Positions 7,984 through 15,208 of a stretch of 20,287 nt of DNA are shown one piece after another (the first letter of the stretch is position 1; every line of letters begins with the position of its first letter). Under the pieces are notes generated by a model. That model made no database searches and was not told the DNA's origin. It saw nothing but the letters and a program-made list of their open reading frames with translations. The DNA comes from PUPG01 sp964463915 (GTDB lineage: Bacteria > Bacteroidota > Bacteroidia > Bacteroidales > UBA7960). Made by a program: the position numbers and the translations under genes. Location: NCBI GenBank assembly GCA_964463915.1, contig CAYXEH010000047.1:1-20287 (forward strand), in the 5' to 3' direction.

Positions 7984-8832
7984 ATGTCAACAAAGGATTT
8001 GCATGTGGAGATTGATCCGGCAGCCGGATTCTGCTATGGGGTGGCTGGTGCTGTGCGTAAGGCAGAGGAAACCCTGCAGAAAACCGGTAGTTTGTACTGT
8101 GTGGGGCAATTGGTTCACAATACTTATGAGGTCAGGCGGCTGGAGAATATGGGGTTGCGAACAATCGGCCGTGAAGATCTGCCCGATATGGCTGGCAAGT
8201 CCGTTTTATTCCGGGCCCATGGAGAACCTCCGGGCAGTTATGATATGAGCGGGTTCAGTGGTGCAAGGCTGGTGGATGCAACCTGTCCGGTGGTAAAGAA
8301 GTTGCAGCAGCGGGTGAAACAGTGTTATGAAAAAGGGGAGGCGATCATTATCTATGGCAAGCCCGGTCATCCCGAGGTGGAGGGCATTCTGGGTCAGGTA
8401 GACGGGAAAGCACTGGTAGCGCAAAGCCCGGAAGATCTGTTGCCTGATCAGCTTCCTGCCCGTGTCACCCTGTTCAGTCAGACCACTATGTCGCAGGAAG
8501 GGCTTTATAGCCTGGCCGGGTGGCTTGAAAAGCAGGGAAAGAAGGTAAAACTGCATGATACGGTTTGCCGGCGGGTGTCAAACCGCGTGGAAGAAATAGA
8601 GCGGTTTGCCCGGACCAAAGATGTGATCCTTTTTGTGGGAGGGAAGCATTCGTCCAATTCCAGTCAGCTATTTGACATAGCCAGGAGAATTAATTCCCGC
8701 TCCTATTTTGTGGAATCCCCGGATGAGGTGGAGCCCGGGTGGTTCCGTCCCGGCGACCGGGTGGGTGTGACCGGTGGCACCTCCACGCCCAGGTGGTTGC
8801 TGGAGAAAACAGCGGGGAAGGTGGGGAGGTAG
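7984..8832 (+). CDS. ispH: 4-hydroxy-3-methylbut-2-enyl diphosphate reductase (IspH)
   Basis: 282-residue iron-sulfur enzyme, the last step of the MEP pathway, giving IPP and DMAPP. The three cluster cysteines are Cys17 (GFCYGV), Cys101 (DATCPVVKK) and Cys195 (DTVCRRVSNR). Substrate-binding histidines are seen as VHN (His45), HGEPP (His79) and GHPE (His129). The FSQTT, SSNS and GVTGGTSTP blocks are also present. The short length and the RRVSNR sequence after the third cysteine are typical of Bacteroidota IspH. It is separated from crtB by 18 nt, so precursor supply and phytoene synthesis are probably co-transcribed. As an essential housekeeping function, it may also have its own promoter. Confidence 0.95.
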   Translation: MSTKDLHVEIDPAAGFCYGVAGAVRKAEETLQKTGSLYCVGQLVHNTYEVRRLENMGLRTIGREDLPDMAGKSVLFRAHGEPPGSYDMSGFSGARLVDATCPVVKKLQQRVKQCYEKGEAIIIYGKPGHPEVEGILGQVDGKALVAQSPEDLLPDQLPARVTLFSQTTMSQEGLYSLAGWLEKQGKKVKLHDTVCRRVSNRVEEIERFARTKDVILFVGGKHSSNSSQLFDIARRINSRSYFVESPDEVEPGWFRPGDRVGVTGGTSTPRWLLEKTAGKVGR

Positions 8833-8852
8833 CCGGGGCCGACTAACCGGAG

Positions 8853-8897
8853 GGGGCGCAGCCCCGAAAAACCAACAACCAAGGGTGCGCAGCACCC
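8853..8897. repeat. Pair of related short hairpins after ispH
   Basis: Two perfect hairpins 31 nt apart share a GC-GCA-GC core: GGGGC-GCA-GCCCC at 8853-8865 and GGGTGC-GCA-GCACCC at 8883-8897, separated by an A/C-rich linker. Neither has a T-tract, so they are not classical terminators. They look like dispersed palindromic intergenic elements, and may stabilise or end the ispH transcript. The sequence between ispH and tadA holds nothing else I can identify. Confidence 0.7.
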
Positions 8898-8911
8898 GCT
8901 AACTATCAACG

Positions 8912-9361
8912 ATGATACAACCTTTTTCACACGAACATTTCATGCGCGAAGCCCTCAAAGAAGCCGAAAAGGCTTATGGGGCCGGCGAAGTACCGGTTGG
9001 TGCGGTAGTGGTGAGTGATCATCGGATCATTGCCCGGGCCCATAACCTGACCGAGCGGCTCAATGACGTTACTGCGCATGCTGAGATGCAGGCCATTACT
9101 GCTGCAGCCGATTATTTAGGAGGGAAATACCTGACAGACTGTACATTGTATGTTACACTGGAACCATGCAACATGTGTGCCGGTGCCATTTTCTGGACAC
9201 AGTTGGGCACACTTGTTTACGGTGCCGACGATGAAAAACGTGGGTTTACTCTTGTCGGGGGAGGTTTGCTGCACCCCAGGACCCGGGTTGTGAAGGGGAT
9301 AGAAGCACAGGCCTCTGCAACGATGCTGAAACGATTTTTTAAAGAACGAAGACCGGCCTGA
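8912..9361 (+). CDS. tadA: tRNA adenosine(34) deaminase-type nucleoside deaminase (TadA)
   Basis: 149-residue zinc-dependent deaminase. Seen: zinc ligand and proton shuttle HAE (His56, Glu58) and PCNMC with Cys86 and Cys89, plus the early VPVGAVVV block and GADDEKRG. TadA converts A34 to inosine in tRNA-Arg(ACG). Length fits the family (about 145-170). Guanine deaminases and other CMP/dCMP-type deaminases share the motifs, but the EPVN-like core here (LEPCNMCAGAI) and size favour TadA. It lies 79 nt after ispH across the hairpin pair, so it may be expressed separately; no promoter element was seen. Confidence 0.88.
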   Translation: MIQPFSHEHFMREALKEAEKAYGAGEVPVGAVVVSDHRIIARAHNLTERLNDVTAHAEMQAITAAADYLGGKYLTDCTLYVTLEPCNMCAGAIFWTQLGTLVYGADDEKRGFTLVGGGLLHPRTRVVKGIEAQASATMLKRFFKERRPA

Positions 9362-9366
9362 TAATA

Positions 9367-9527
9367 CCACATGACATGTGTGGTTCTTGCCGCAATCATG
9401 GGTTGTGTTGCCGCAATTATGTGTGGCTCTTCCCGCAATCATGGGTGTCTGTGGCCGCAATATCCAAATCAGGGTTACCAAGGGGGTATGGCTACAAACG
9501 GCATGAGCAGGTGTCTTCTGCCGCAAT
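9367..9527. repeat. Degenerate 22-bp tandem repeat array
   Basis: The core (G/C)CCGCAAT recurs at 9389, 9410, 9432, 9454 and 9520, that is at spacings of 21, 22, 22 and 66 (3 x 22) nt. The two intervening units (9476-9519) are decayed but the second keeps GGTGTCTTCT in register. A partial unit precedes (ATGTGTGGTTCTT ending at 9388). The array begins with a palindrome CACATG-A-CATGTG at 9368-9380. It fills most of the gap between the convergent tadA and DoxX-like genes. There are no spacers of unrelated sequence, so this is not a CRISPR array. Confidence 0.75.
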
Positions 9528-9579
9528 ATTACCGGGCCGGCATTAATACCTGATGGCCGATAAGAGTTTCATGAAGAAT

Positions 9580-10719
9580 TTATTCCTCGATTTCATCCAT
9601 GACCTCCTCCAGTGTGGGGATGTTCCGGTGTGCCCACTTTCCTTTTACTACTCCTTCCTTCATCAATACCAGCCCCGGATTTGAACGGATAATGGTTTTA
9701 AGCTCAACCTCATCCGAAAGAAAAAACGGATAGGGGGTTTGGTAGGCATGACGAAACTCCTCTGCCGCGCGTTGGGTGGAGCCGGTAAGGACAACCAGGG
9801 GATAACCTGCTTCTTCAGCTTCCTGCGCCAGCGGGGTGATTCTCTCTTCAAAGGCTCTTGTGTTTGTTCTGTGCAGGTCCGGGGCAATCACCATGAAAAG
9901 ATACCCCGGGTTTGTCATGTAAAACTCGGTAAGGTCATCGCCGAATTCATCCTCAATATAAAAACCTTCAATCTTTGCTTCCTGGTAGGGTTGGATGACC
10001 TCTTCCCGCCTGTCTTTATATTCCCATACTTCGGTCCACTCAGGATCATCCCAGGGGTAATCATCTGCCGGGTATTCTTTGGTTTCCCCGGTTTCTGTGT
10101 TTTCGAAAATGAGAAAAGTGTTTGCTATCTCAGGTGTGGGAATAACCTGCTCTGTGATGTCGTTGCCCACTTTCCATGGCCGGAAATCCATAATGGGTAA
10201 GTTGCGCAGGCAGTAAATGGAGAGCCAGAGAATGCCGATGGTAAAGAGCAGCAGCAGGTAGCCATCTGCTTTCCTGGACAATAGTGGTTTTATTTTATTC
10301 CGGAAAATAAAGACGACAATGGCTGCAGCCAGTAAAAATAAGTTTTTGTTGAATGTGGCCCAGTTGCTTAGGATGACCGCATCTCCAAAGCAACCGCAGT
10401 CGGGTACCGGGTCGGTGATAGCGATAAAGAGGGTCAGAGGGGTGAAAAATGCCATGAACAGCAGGCCTCCCCAGGCACTATAGCGCATTTTGAGCCCGAG
10501 TAATATGCCGATCCCGATGATGAATTCAAGGGTGCTGAGCAGGACGGCAGCGGGTAATGCAGAAAACATAAACCAATCCATCCCGAAAGCCATGAAGTAG
10601 TCCTGGAATTTATAGGCTGATCCCAGGGGATCAATGGCTTTCACGAATCCTGAAAAAATAAAGATTCCCCCCAGCACAATGCGGGATGTCCATATGAGAA
10701 ATTTGGCGGCAACACTCAT
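9580..10719 (-). CDS. DoxX/MauE-like membrane protein with C-terminal thioredoxin-like region (BT_3928 type)
   Basis: 379 residues. The N-terminal part (about 5-170) has four or five membrane helices of the DoxX/MauE type and carries the cysteine motif DCGCFGD at 107-113 after a helix pair. The soluble C-terminal part (about 185-379) ends in a thioredoxin-fold-like pattern (YLFMVIAPDLHRTN, LVVLTG, PYPFFLSDEVELKTIIRSNPGLVLMKEGVVKGKW) but has no CxxC active site. The same architecture is found in conserved Bacteroidales proteins of the BT_3928 type. It follows the DUF1573 gene by 11 nt on the same strand, so the two are probably an operon. MauE-like proteins are linked to disulfide or redox handling at the membrane; the specific role of this one is not established. 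Confidence 0.8.
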   Translation of the reverse strand: MSVAAKFLIWTSRIVLGGIFIFSGFVKAIDPLGSAYKFQDYFMAFGMDWFMFSALPAAVLLSTLEFIIGIGILLGLKMRYSAWGGLLFMAFFTPLTLFIAITDPVPDCGCFGDAVILSNWATFNKNLFLLAAAIVVFIFRNKIKPLLSRKADGYLLLLFTIGILWLSIYCLRNLPIMDFRPWKVGNDITEQVIPTPEIANTFLIFENTETGETKEYPADDYPWDDPEWTEVWEYKDRREEVIQPYQEAKIEGFYIEDEFGDDLTEFYMTNPGYLFMVIAPDLHRTNTRAFEERITPLAQEAEEAGYPLVVLTGSTQRAAEEFRHAYQTPYPFFLSDEVELKTIIRSNPGLVLMKEGVVKGKWAHRNIPTLEEVMDEIEE

Positions 10720-10730
10720 AGAGAATGAGC

Positions 10731-11129
10731 TCAGTCTCTTTGCTCGATACGCCCCACAATTCGGTATACTGTGGTGGGGCGCTCAGGATGGTTGTAATTT
10801 ACTGTGACTGTCCGGCTGATTCGTTGAGGTCTGGGTGCCAGCCTGAATTCTATCTTGATTTCCCCTTCTTCGCCAGGGGCAATAGGCTCCTCCGGCCATT
10901 CTGTTACCCTGGTGCCGCAGCATCCCCGTACCCTGCTGATGATAAGGGGTTCATTGCCGGTATTCGAGAATTTGATATCCAGTTTCGTGTCTGGCATGCT
11001 GTCCACGTACATGGTGCCATAATCGTGGCGTTCCTTCTCAAAGGTGAGTTCCGGACCCTTGGGGTCGTCTGCTTTAGCTGTGGCAGCAAGGAAGATGACC
11101 ATGAAAATCAAAGAAAAAACGTTTTTCAT
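10731..11129 (-). CDS. DUF1573 exported protein
   Basis: 132 residues from the ATG at 11129; a longer frame to 11222 adds an implausible, non-signal-like leader and was rejected. Seen: a signal peptide (MKNVFSLIFMVIFLAATAKA, probable cleavage near residue 20) and a single Ig-like DUF1573 domain: FEKERHDYGTM, FSNTGNEPLIIS, PGEEGEIKIEF and a final beta-strand region. The usual SCGCT-like motif of the family is replaced by RGCCGT with Cys70-Cys71 adjacent. Location should be periplasmic or surface-bound. Function of the family is unknown; the adjacent DoxX-like gene suggests a shared role. The nearest -7-like sequence upstream, TATATTCG at 11181-11174, has one mismatch. Confidence 0.8.
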   Translation of the reverse strand: MKNVFSLIFMVIFLAATAKADDPKGPELTFEKERHDYGTMYVDSMPDTKLDIKFSNTGNEPLIISRVRGCCGTRVTEWPEEPIAPGEEGEIKIEFRLAPRPQRISRTVTVNYNHPERPTTVYRIVGRIEQRD

Positions 11130-11301
11130 GCTTCTGTAATGATTTGGTGGTTGCAATTTTTTTGTTGTGATCGCGAATATACGATAATATTTAACCAATG
11201 CTTCGAAAAAGAACGATGTCAATGGTAAAAAATTATTTAAAAATGATCGATATGGGGGAATCTACTCATTCCTTGGGTGTTTTCAAAAAATTTCCCTGGT
11301 G

Positions 11302-11541
11302 CTATCCATGCTGGCTGATCAACTCTTTAAGTTCTTCCAGTGAGGGCACTCTGCCACTGAGTATAACCTTTTCATTGATGATTAAAGCCGGGGTTCGGAC
11401 AACCCCATACGACATGATGTCCATCATGTCTTCCACTTTTGTGATATTCGCCTGCAGGCCGATGTCTCTGATGGCTTCTTCTGTAATTCCTGCCAGCTTC
11501 TTGCACTTGGCGCATCCGCTGCCCAGTATTTTGATCTCCAT
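11302..11541 (-). CDS. Thioredoxin-like redox-active disulfide protein (TM0996/MTH895 family)
   Basis: 79-residue single-domain protein with thioredoxin fold. Seen: active-site CxxC as GCAKC (Cys10, Cys13) right after the first strand, and the cis-proline Thr50-Pro51 in VRTPALIIN. Size and layout match the small TM0996/MTH895 glutaredoxin-like family. These genes commonly sit with an ArsR repressor and a COG0701-type permease in metal or arsenic-related clusters. Here the ArsR gene is present (62 nt upstream) but no permease is visible. A well-formed promoter lies in the gap (11570-11601), so the gene need not depend on the ArsR transcript. Confidence 0.88.
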   Translation of the reverse strand: MEIKILGSGCAKCKKLAGITEEAIRDIGLQANITKVEDMMDIMSYGVVRTPALIINEKVILSGRVPSLEELKELISQHG

Positions 11542-11558
11542 ATCTCGGGATTTTAAGA

Positions 11559-11601
11559 ATTATACATCGCAAAAATACGATTTATAATACGCACAAACAA
11601 A
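11559..11601 (-). promoter_or_regulatory. Promoter of the thioredoxin-like gene with overlapping candidate ArsR operator
   Basis: Read leftward: -33 element TTTG at 11601-11598, 20-nt spacer, -7 element TATTTTTG at 11577-11570, start codon 29 nt further. An 11-8-11 inverted repeat (ATTATACATCG / CGATTTATAAT, 10 of 11 positions pairing) spans 11559-11588 and is centred exactly on the -7 element, as expected of a repressor operator. Confidence 0.65.
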
Positions 11602-11603
11602 CC

Positions 11604-11900
11604 TTATCCGGGGAAAACCCTGAATGCTTCCTGGAGTATGTCCCAGTGCTCTTTGTTGATGCAGTATTTGATCTTCGGCGGGGTGATACTCCCCTGTATC
11701 AATCCTGCTTTTTTTAACTCCTTCAGGTGTTGGGACACGGTTGATTGCGCCAGGGGAAGTTCTTTGACAATGTCACCGCAAATACAGGATTGTTTGGACA
11801 AAAGCAGCTTAAGTATGCTGATCCTTGCCGGGTGAGCAAGTGCTTTGCAGTACCTGGCCAGCCTAAGATTTTCTTCCATGTATCGGTCCTTGCTGTTCAT
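11604..11900 (-). CDS. ArsR/SmtB-family repressor with CxC metal-site motif
   Basis: 98 residues from the ATG at 11900. A TTG at 11939 opens 13 codons earlier, but the shorter form matches the usual N-terminal length before HPARI. Winged-helix fold: LAHPARISILKLLL, then SCICGDIV with Cys39 and Cys41, then the recognition helix region AQSTVSQHLKELKKAGLI, and a wing ending in KYC (Cys80). The CxC pair is placed like the thiol site of As(III)/metal-sensing ArsR proteins. It is 78 nt downstream of a second ArsR gene and 62 nt upstream of the thioredoxin-like gene, all on the same strand. No separate promoter is evident, so it may be co-transcribed with the upstream ArsR gene. Ligand is not known: arsenite or another thiophilic metal is a guess from the motif. 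Confidence 0.88.
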   Translation of the reverse strand: MNSKDRYMEENLRLARYCKALAHPARISILKLLLSKQSCICGDIVKELPLAQSTVSQHLKELKKAGLIQGSITPPKIKYCINKEHWDILQEAFRVFPG

Positions 11901-11978
11901 GCTTGCCGGATCATATAACAAAAGCCGTCCTTTATGCAAAGACAGCTTATTGATCGTCCCTTTATAACAAAAACTTTA

Positions 11979-12272
11979 TCAGTAGCAGCGGTTCAGGCAT
12001 TCGATCATTTGACTCAACGCCTCATGCTTCAGAAAGTAGAATGTATTCTTCCCGCTTCGTCTGGAATCAAGTACCCCTTTGTTTTTTAAGATATTTAAAT
12101 GATGTGATGCAGAAGCCTGCTCAATACTCAGCGTTTGGTAAATATCGGTAACATTCATCTGCTCTTTTTTTTCCAGGAGGTCAATAATCGCGATCCGCAT
12201 CGGATGGGCGATTGCCCTGAGCTTACTGGCTACCTCCTCCAGTTTTTTCGGATCCAGTGTTGATGTTGCCAT
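11979..12272 (-). CDS. Second ArsR-family winged-helix regulator
   Basis: 97 residues. Seen: KLRAIAHPMRIAIIDLL, VTDIYQTLSI, the recognition helix QASASHHLNILKNKGVL, and the beta-wing RRSGKNTFYFL. It lacks a CxC motif in the DNA-binding helices, but has two cysteines at the very C-terminus (Cys92, Cys96), which could be a thiol or persulfide sensor or merely structural. It differs clearly from the downstream ArsR protein, so this is not a recent duplication. A 9-2-9 inverted repeat and a -7 element lie just upstream (12317-12345), which suggests autoregulation. Confidence 0.85.
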   Translation of the reverse strand: MATSTLDPKKLEEVASKLRAIAHPMRIAIIDLLEKKEQMNVTDIYQTLSIEQASASHHLNILKNKGVLDSRRSGKNTFYFLKHEALSQMIECLNRCY

Positions 12273-12316
12273 AATGTTGTATGTTTTATAATAACGTGTT
12301 AAGTAGCTAATTTTTA

Positions 12317-12345
12317 CAAATGTACAAAATATATAAATATATTTT
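12317..12345 (-). promoter_or_regulatory. Promoter and candidate operator of the second ArsR gene
   Basis: TACATTTG, a perfect -7 element, is read leftward at 12324-12317, 45 nt before the start codon. One base upstream, a perfect inverted repeat AAAATATAT-AA-ATATATTTT occupies 12326-12345, filling the -33/-7 spacer. A repressor bound here would block the promoter. The repeat is pure A/T, so chance is a concern. No -33 TTG is evident. Confidence 0.5.
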
Positions 12346-12484
12346 AGCTTTCTCTATTATTCTGCGTTCAGTTTCTTGTATATATACTGATTGGTAACTT
12401 CTGTAAATAACTTCCGTTGCCGAAATGATCTGCCACCCTTGCCCAGGGACCTGTTCTGTCGCTTATCCTGGCTCTCCTCCGGAA

Positions 12485-13240
12485 TCAGTCGTGTTTTTGG
12501 CTGCATACCTTTGAAGAGAAAAACTCCCGGTTCATCAATGCAATAAAATCCACGGAGATTCCTTTGGGGCAATCGAACTCGCAACCATAGGTATTGGAAC
12601 AAAACCCGAAACCTTCTGCGTCCATCTGGCGGACCATTCTGTCTGCCCTTTCCTTGGCCTCCACTTTGCCTTGCGGGATCATGGCGTACTGGGCGATTTT
12701 TGCCGCTGCAAAAAGCATGGCAGAGGAGTTCTTACAGGCAGCTACGCAAGCACCGCAACCAATGCATACGGCTGCATCAAAGGTCTTATCTGCGATGCAC
12801 TTGCTCACCGGGTTGCTGTTGGCTTCAGGTGCACTTCCCGCGTTGGTATTGATAAAACCTCCGGCTTGCATGATCCTTTCAAAGGAACTGCGATCCACGA
12901 TCAGGTCTTTCAATATCGGGAAGGCCCTGGCCCGCCATGGCTCAATATAAATGGTGTCACCGTCTTTGAATGCCCGCATATGAAGTTCGCAGGTGGTGGT
13001 ATTACGCATTGGGCCATGAGGCCTGCCATTTATGTAAAGACCACAAGAACCGCATATGCCCTCGCGGCAATCCTGTTCAAAGGCCACCGGCTCTTCCCCT
13101 TTTTCGATCAGTTGCGCGTTCAGGTAGTCCAGCATTTCCAGGAAAGACATCTCCGGTGAAACATCCTGAAGCGGGTAGGTTTTAAACTTCCCTTTTGCCT
13201 GGGCGTTTTTTTGCCGCCATATTTTAAGTGTCACGTTCAT
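12485..13240 (-). CDS. sdhB: Succinate dehydrogenase/fumarate reductase iron-sulfur subunit
   Basis: 251 residues. The N-terminal ferredoxin-like domain has the 2Fe-2S ligands Cys58, Cys63, Cys66 (CREGICGSC) and Cys84. The C-terminal domain has CIGCGACVAAC (Cys159, 162, 165, 169) and CSNTYGCEFDCPKG (Cys214, 220, 224), which together hold the 4Fe-4S and 3Fe-4S clusters. It passes electrons between the flavin in SdhA and the heme/quinone site in SdhC. It starts 20 nt after sdhA and is the last gene of sdhCAB. The 3' region (12360-12484) shows no strong terminator hairpin. Confidence 0.95.
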   Translation of the reverse strand: MNVTLKIWRQKNAQAKGKFKTYPLQDVSPEMSFLEMLDYLNAQLIEKGEEPVAFEQDCREGICGSCGLYINGRPHGPMRNTTTCELHMRAFKDGDTIYIEPWRARAFPILKDLIVDRSSFERIMQAGGFINTNAGSAPEANSNPVSKCIADKTFDAAVCIGCGACVAACKNSSAMLFAAAKIAQYAMIPQGKVEAKERADRMVRQMDAEGFGFCSNTYGCEFDCPKGISVDFIALMNREFFSSKVCSQKHD

Positions 13241-13260
13241 TTTTCCCGATTTAGTGAGGC

Positions 13261-15180
13261 TTATTTATAACTTCTTTCTTTGATCTCCACGTGTTCAAAC
13301 CTTAGCGGCTCTTTGTGCATGCCTGGTTCTTTTGCGTGGCCTTTATACTCCCAGGCTGCTATATAGGCAAAGTTTTTGTCGTCGCGTTTGGCCTCACCCG
13401 TTTGGGTCTGATGCTCTTCGCGGAAATGGGCCCCGCAGGATTCCTCCCGCCGGATTGCATCCTCGCACATGAGCCTGCCTACTTCAAAAAAGTCGGCTAC
13501 TTTCAATGCCTTTTCCAGTTCCTGGTTGATCTCCCTGTCATTTCCCGGGATCCGGAGGTCTTTCCAGAATTCTTCCTCCAGCTCATTAAGTAATTCTTTC
13601 CCCTTCTGCAATCCTTCCGCATTCCTTCGCATTCCGCAATGATCCCACATGATTTTCCCCAGGCGTTTGTGGAAAGATGTGGCAGACCTGGTGCCGCCGA
13701 TGGCCATGACTTTTTGAATTCTTTCCTCCACCGCCTTTTCGGCCTCCTCAAAAGGTTGCTGGTCTGTTGTGATCTTCCCCGTGCGGATGTCGTCTGCCAG
13801 GTAATCGCCGATTGTATTGGGAAGAATAAAGTAACCATCACCCGAACATTGCATAAGTGAGTTGGCCCCCAGTCGGTTGGCCCCATGATCCGAGAAATTG
13901 CTTTCCCCAATGGCAAAAAGCCCCGGGATGGTGGTCATCAGGTTATAATCAACCCATAATCCTCCCATGGTATAATGCCCGGCGGGGTAAATGCGCATGG
14001 GTTGATTGTAAGGGTTAATGCCGGTGATTTTTTCATACATCTCAAACAGGTTGCCGTATTTGTCCTGTATCGCCTTTTTTCCCCGGGCTTCAATGGCATC
14101 CTTGAAGTCCAGATAAACGGAAAGCCCTGAGTCACCCGCTCCGTAACCGGCATCGCAGCGTTCTTTGGCCGCCCTTGAGGCCACATCTCTCGGAACAAGG
14201 TTCCCAAAAGCCGGATACCTTCTTTCAAGGTAATAATCCCTTTCTTCTTCCGGGATTTCTGTGGGATGACGTTTGTCCCCTTTTTCTTTCGGAACCCATA
14301 CACGCCCGTCGTTGCGCAGTGATTCGGACATCAGGGTCAGTTTACATTGGTAGTCGTTAAGTACCGGGATGCTGGTAGGGTGGATCTGGATGAAACTTGG
14401 ATTGGCAAACAGTGCCCCTTTCTTATGGGCACTCCAGGCGGCTGATGCATTGCTTCCCAGCCCGAGGGTTGACAGATAAAAAACGGTGCCATACCCACCG
14501 GTAGCCAACACCACTGCATGGGCGGAGTGACGTTCCAGTTCACCGGAAACCAGGTTGCGGGTAATGATTCCCCTGGCCTTACCCTCCACAATGACCAGGT
14601 CAAGCATGTCACGCCGCGGGAACATTGTAACGTTGCCTTTCGATAGCTGACGGTTCAATGAAGAATAAGCCCCGAGCAGGCATTGCTGTCCGGTTTGCCC
14701 TTTGGCATAAAATGTCCTTGACACCTGGACCCCTCCGAATGACCTGGTGTCGAGTGCCCCGCCGTAATCCCTGGCAAACGGCACACCCAATGCAGTATAG
14801 TGATCGATTACCAGGTTGCTGACCTCTGCTGCCCGGTACACATTGGCTTCCCTGGCCCGGTAATCTCCTCCTTTAATGGTGTCAAAAAACAGCCGGTAGA
14901 TGGAATCATTGTCGTTTTTATAATTTTTCGCTGCGTTAATCCCTCCCTGGGCGGCTACCGAGTGCGCACGTCTTGGAGAATCCTGAAAACAAAAAGCTTT
15001 TACTTTATATCCCAGTTCTCCAAGGGCACTTGCTGCAGATGCACCGGCAAGGCCGGTACCCACCACGATAATTTCAAGTTTTTTCTTGTTGGCCGGGCTG
15101 ACCAGACGTAAATTGGCTTTATAGCGGCTCCATTTGTCAGCCAACGGGCCTTCTGGTATTTTGGAATTTAGTTGTTGCAT
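13261..15180 (-). CDS. sdhA: Succinate dehydrogenase/fumarate reductase flavoprotein subunit
   Basis: 639 residues from the ATG at 15180; the frame is open to 15276, but that extension has no family resemblance and would overlap sdhC. Seen: FAD-binding GTGLAG (41-46), the covalent-flavin site RAHSVAAQGGINA with His73, the FIQIHPT block, the RLGANSL block, and the C-terminal GAHFREEHQT with a conserved Arg. It catalyses succinate/fumarate interconversion on the cytoplasmic face. It lies 28 nt after sdhC. The sequence does not decide the physiological direction (succinate oxidation or fumarate reduction); Bacteroidota use this type for both. Confidence 0.95.
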   Translation of the reverse strand: MQQLNSKIPEGPLADKWSRYKANLRLVSPANKKKLEIIVVGTGLAGASAASALGELGYKVKAFCFQDSPRRAHSVAAQGGINAAKNYKNDNDSIYRLFFDTIKGGDYRAREANVYRAAEVSNLVIDHYTALGVPFARDYGGALDTRSFGGVQVSRTFYAKGQTGQQCLLGAYSSLNRQLSKGNVTMFPRRDMLDLVIVEGKARGIITRNLVSGELERHSAHAVVLATGGYGTVFYLSTLGLGSNASAAWSAHKKGALFANPSFIQIHPTSIPVLNDYQCKLTLMSESLRNDGRVWVPKEKGDKRHPTEIPEEERDYYLERRYPAFGNLVPRDVASRAAKERCDAGYGAGDSGLSVYLDFKDAIEARGKKAIQDKYGNLFEMYEKITGINPYNQPMRIYPAGHYTMGGLWVDYNLMTTIPGLFAIGESNFSDHGANRLGANSLMQCSGDGYFILPNTIGDYLADDIRTGKITTDQQPFEEAEKAVEERIQKVMAIGGTRSATSFHKRLGKIMWDHCGMRRNAEGLQKGKELLNELEEEFWKDLRIPGNDREINQELEKALKVADFFEVGRLMCEDAIRREESCGAHFREEHQTQTGEAKRDDKNFAYIAAWEYKGHAKEPGMHKEPLRFEHVEIKERSYK

Positions 15181-15208
15181 TGCAAAAAGGGTATTTGTGG
15201 ATGCGGAT

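Noticed and set aside
1..8832. Lycopene cyclase in the carotenoid locus
   Set aside because: None of the genes has a CrtY/CrtL/CruA flavoprotein pattern or CrtYcd motifs; the small membrane protein fits CruF by its conserved acidic and Trp residues.
9367..9527. Possible CRISPR array
   Set aside because: Units are directly adjacent with no unique spacers, are degenerate, and no cas genes are present.
9371..9553. 60-codon plus-strand frame across the 22-bp repeats
   Set aside because: The frame is a by-product of the tandem repeat; the peptide has no domain pattern and no ribosome site or promoter.
11901..11939. Longer ArsR start at 11939
   Set aside because: The codon is TTG and the added 13 residues do not match the family; the ATG at 11900 gives the normal N-terminal length.
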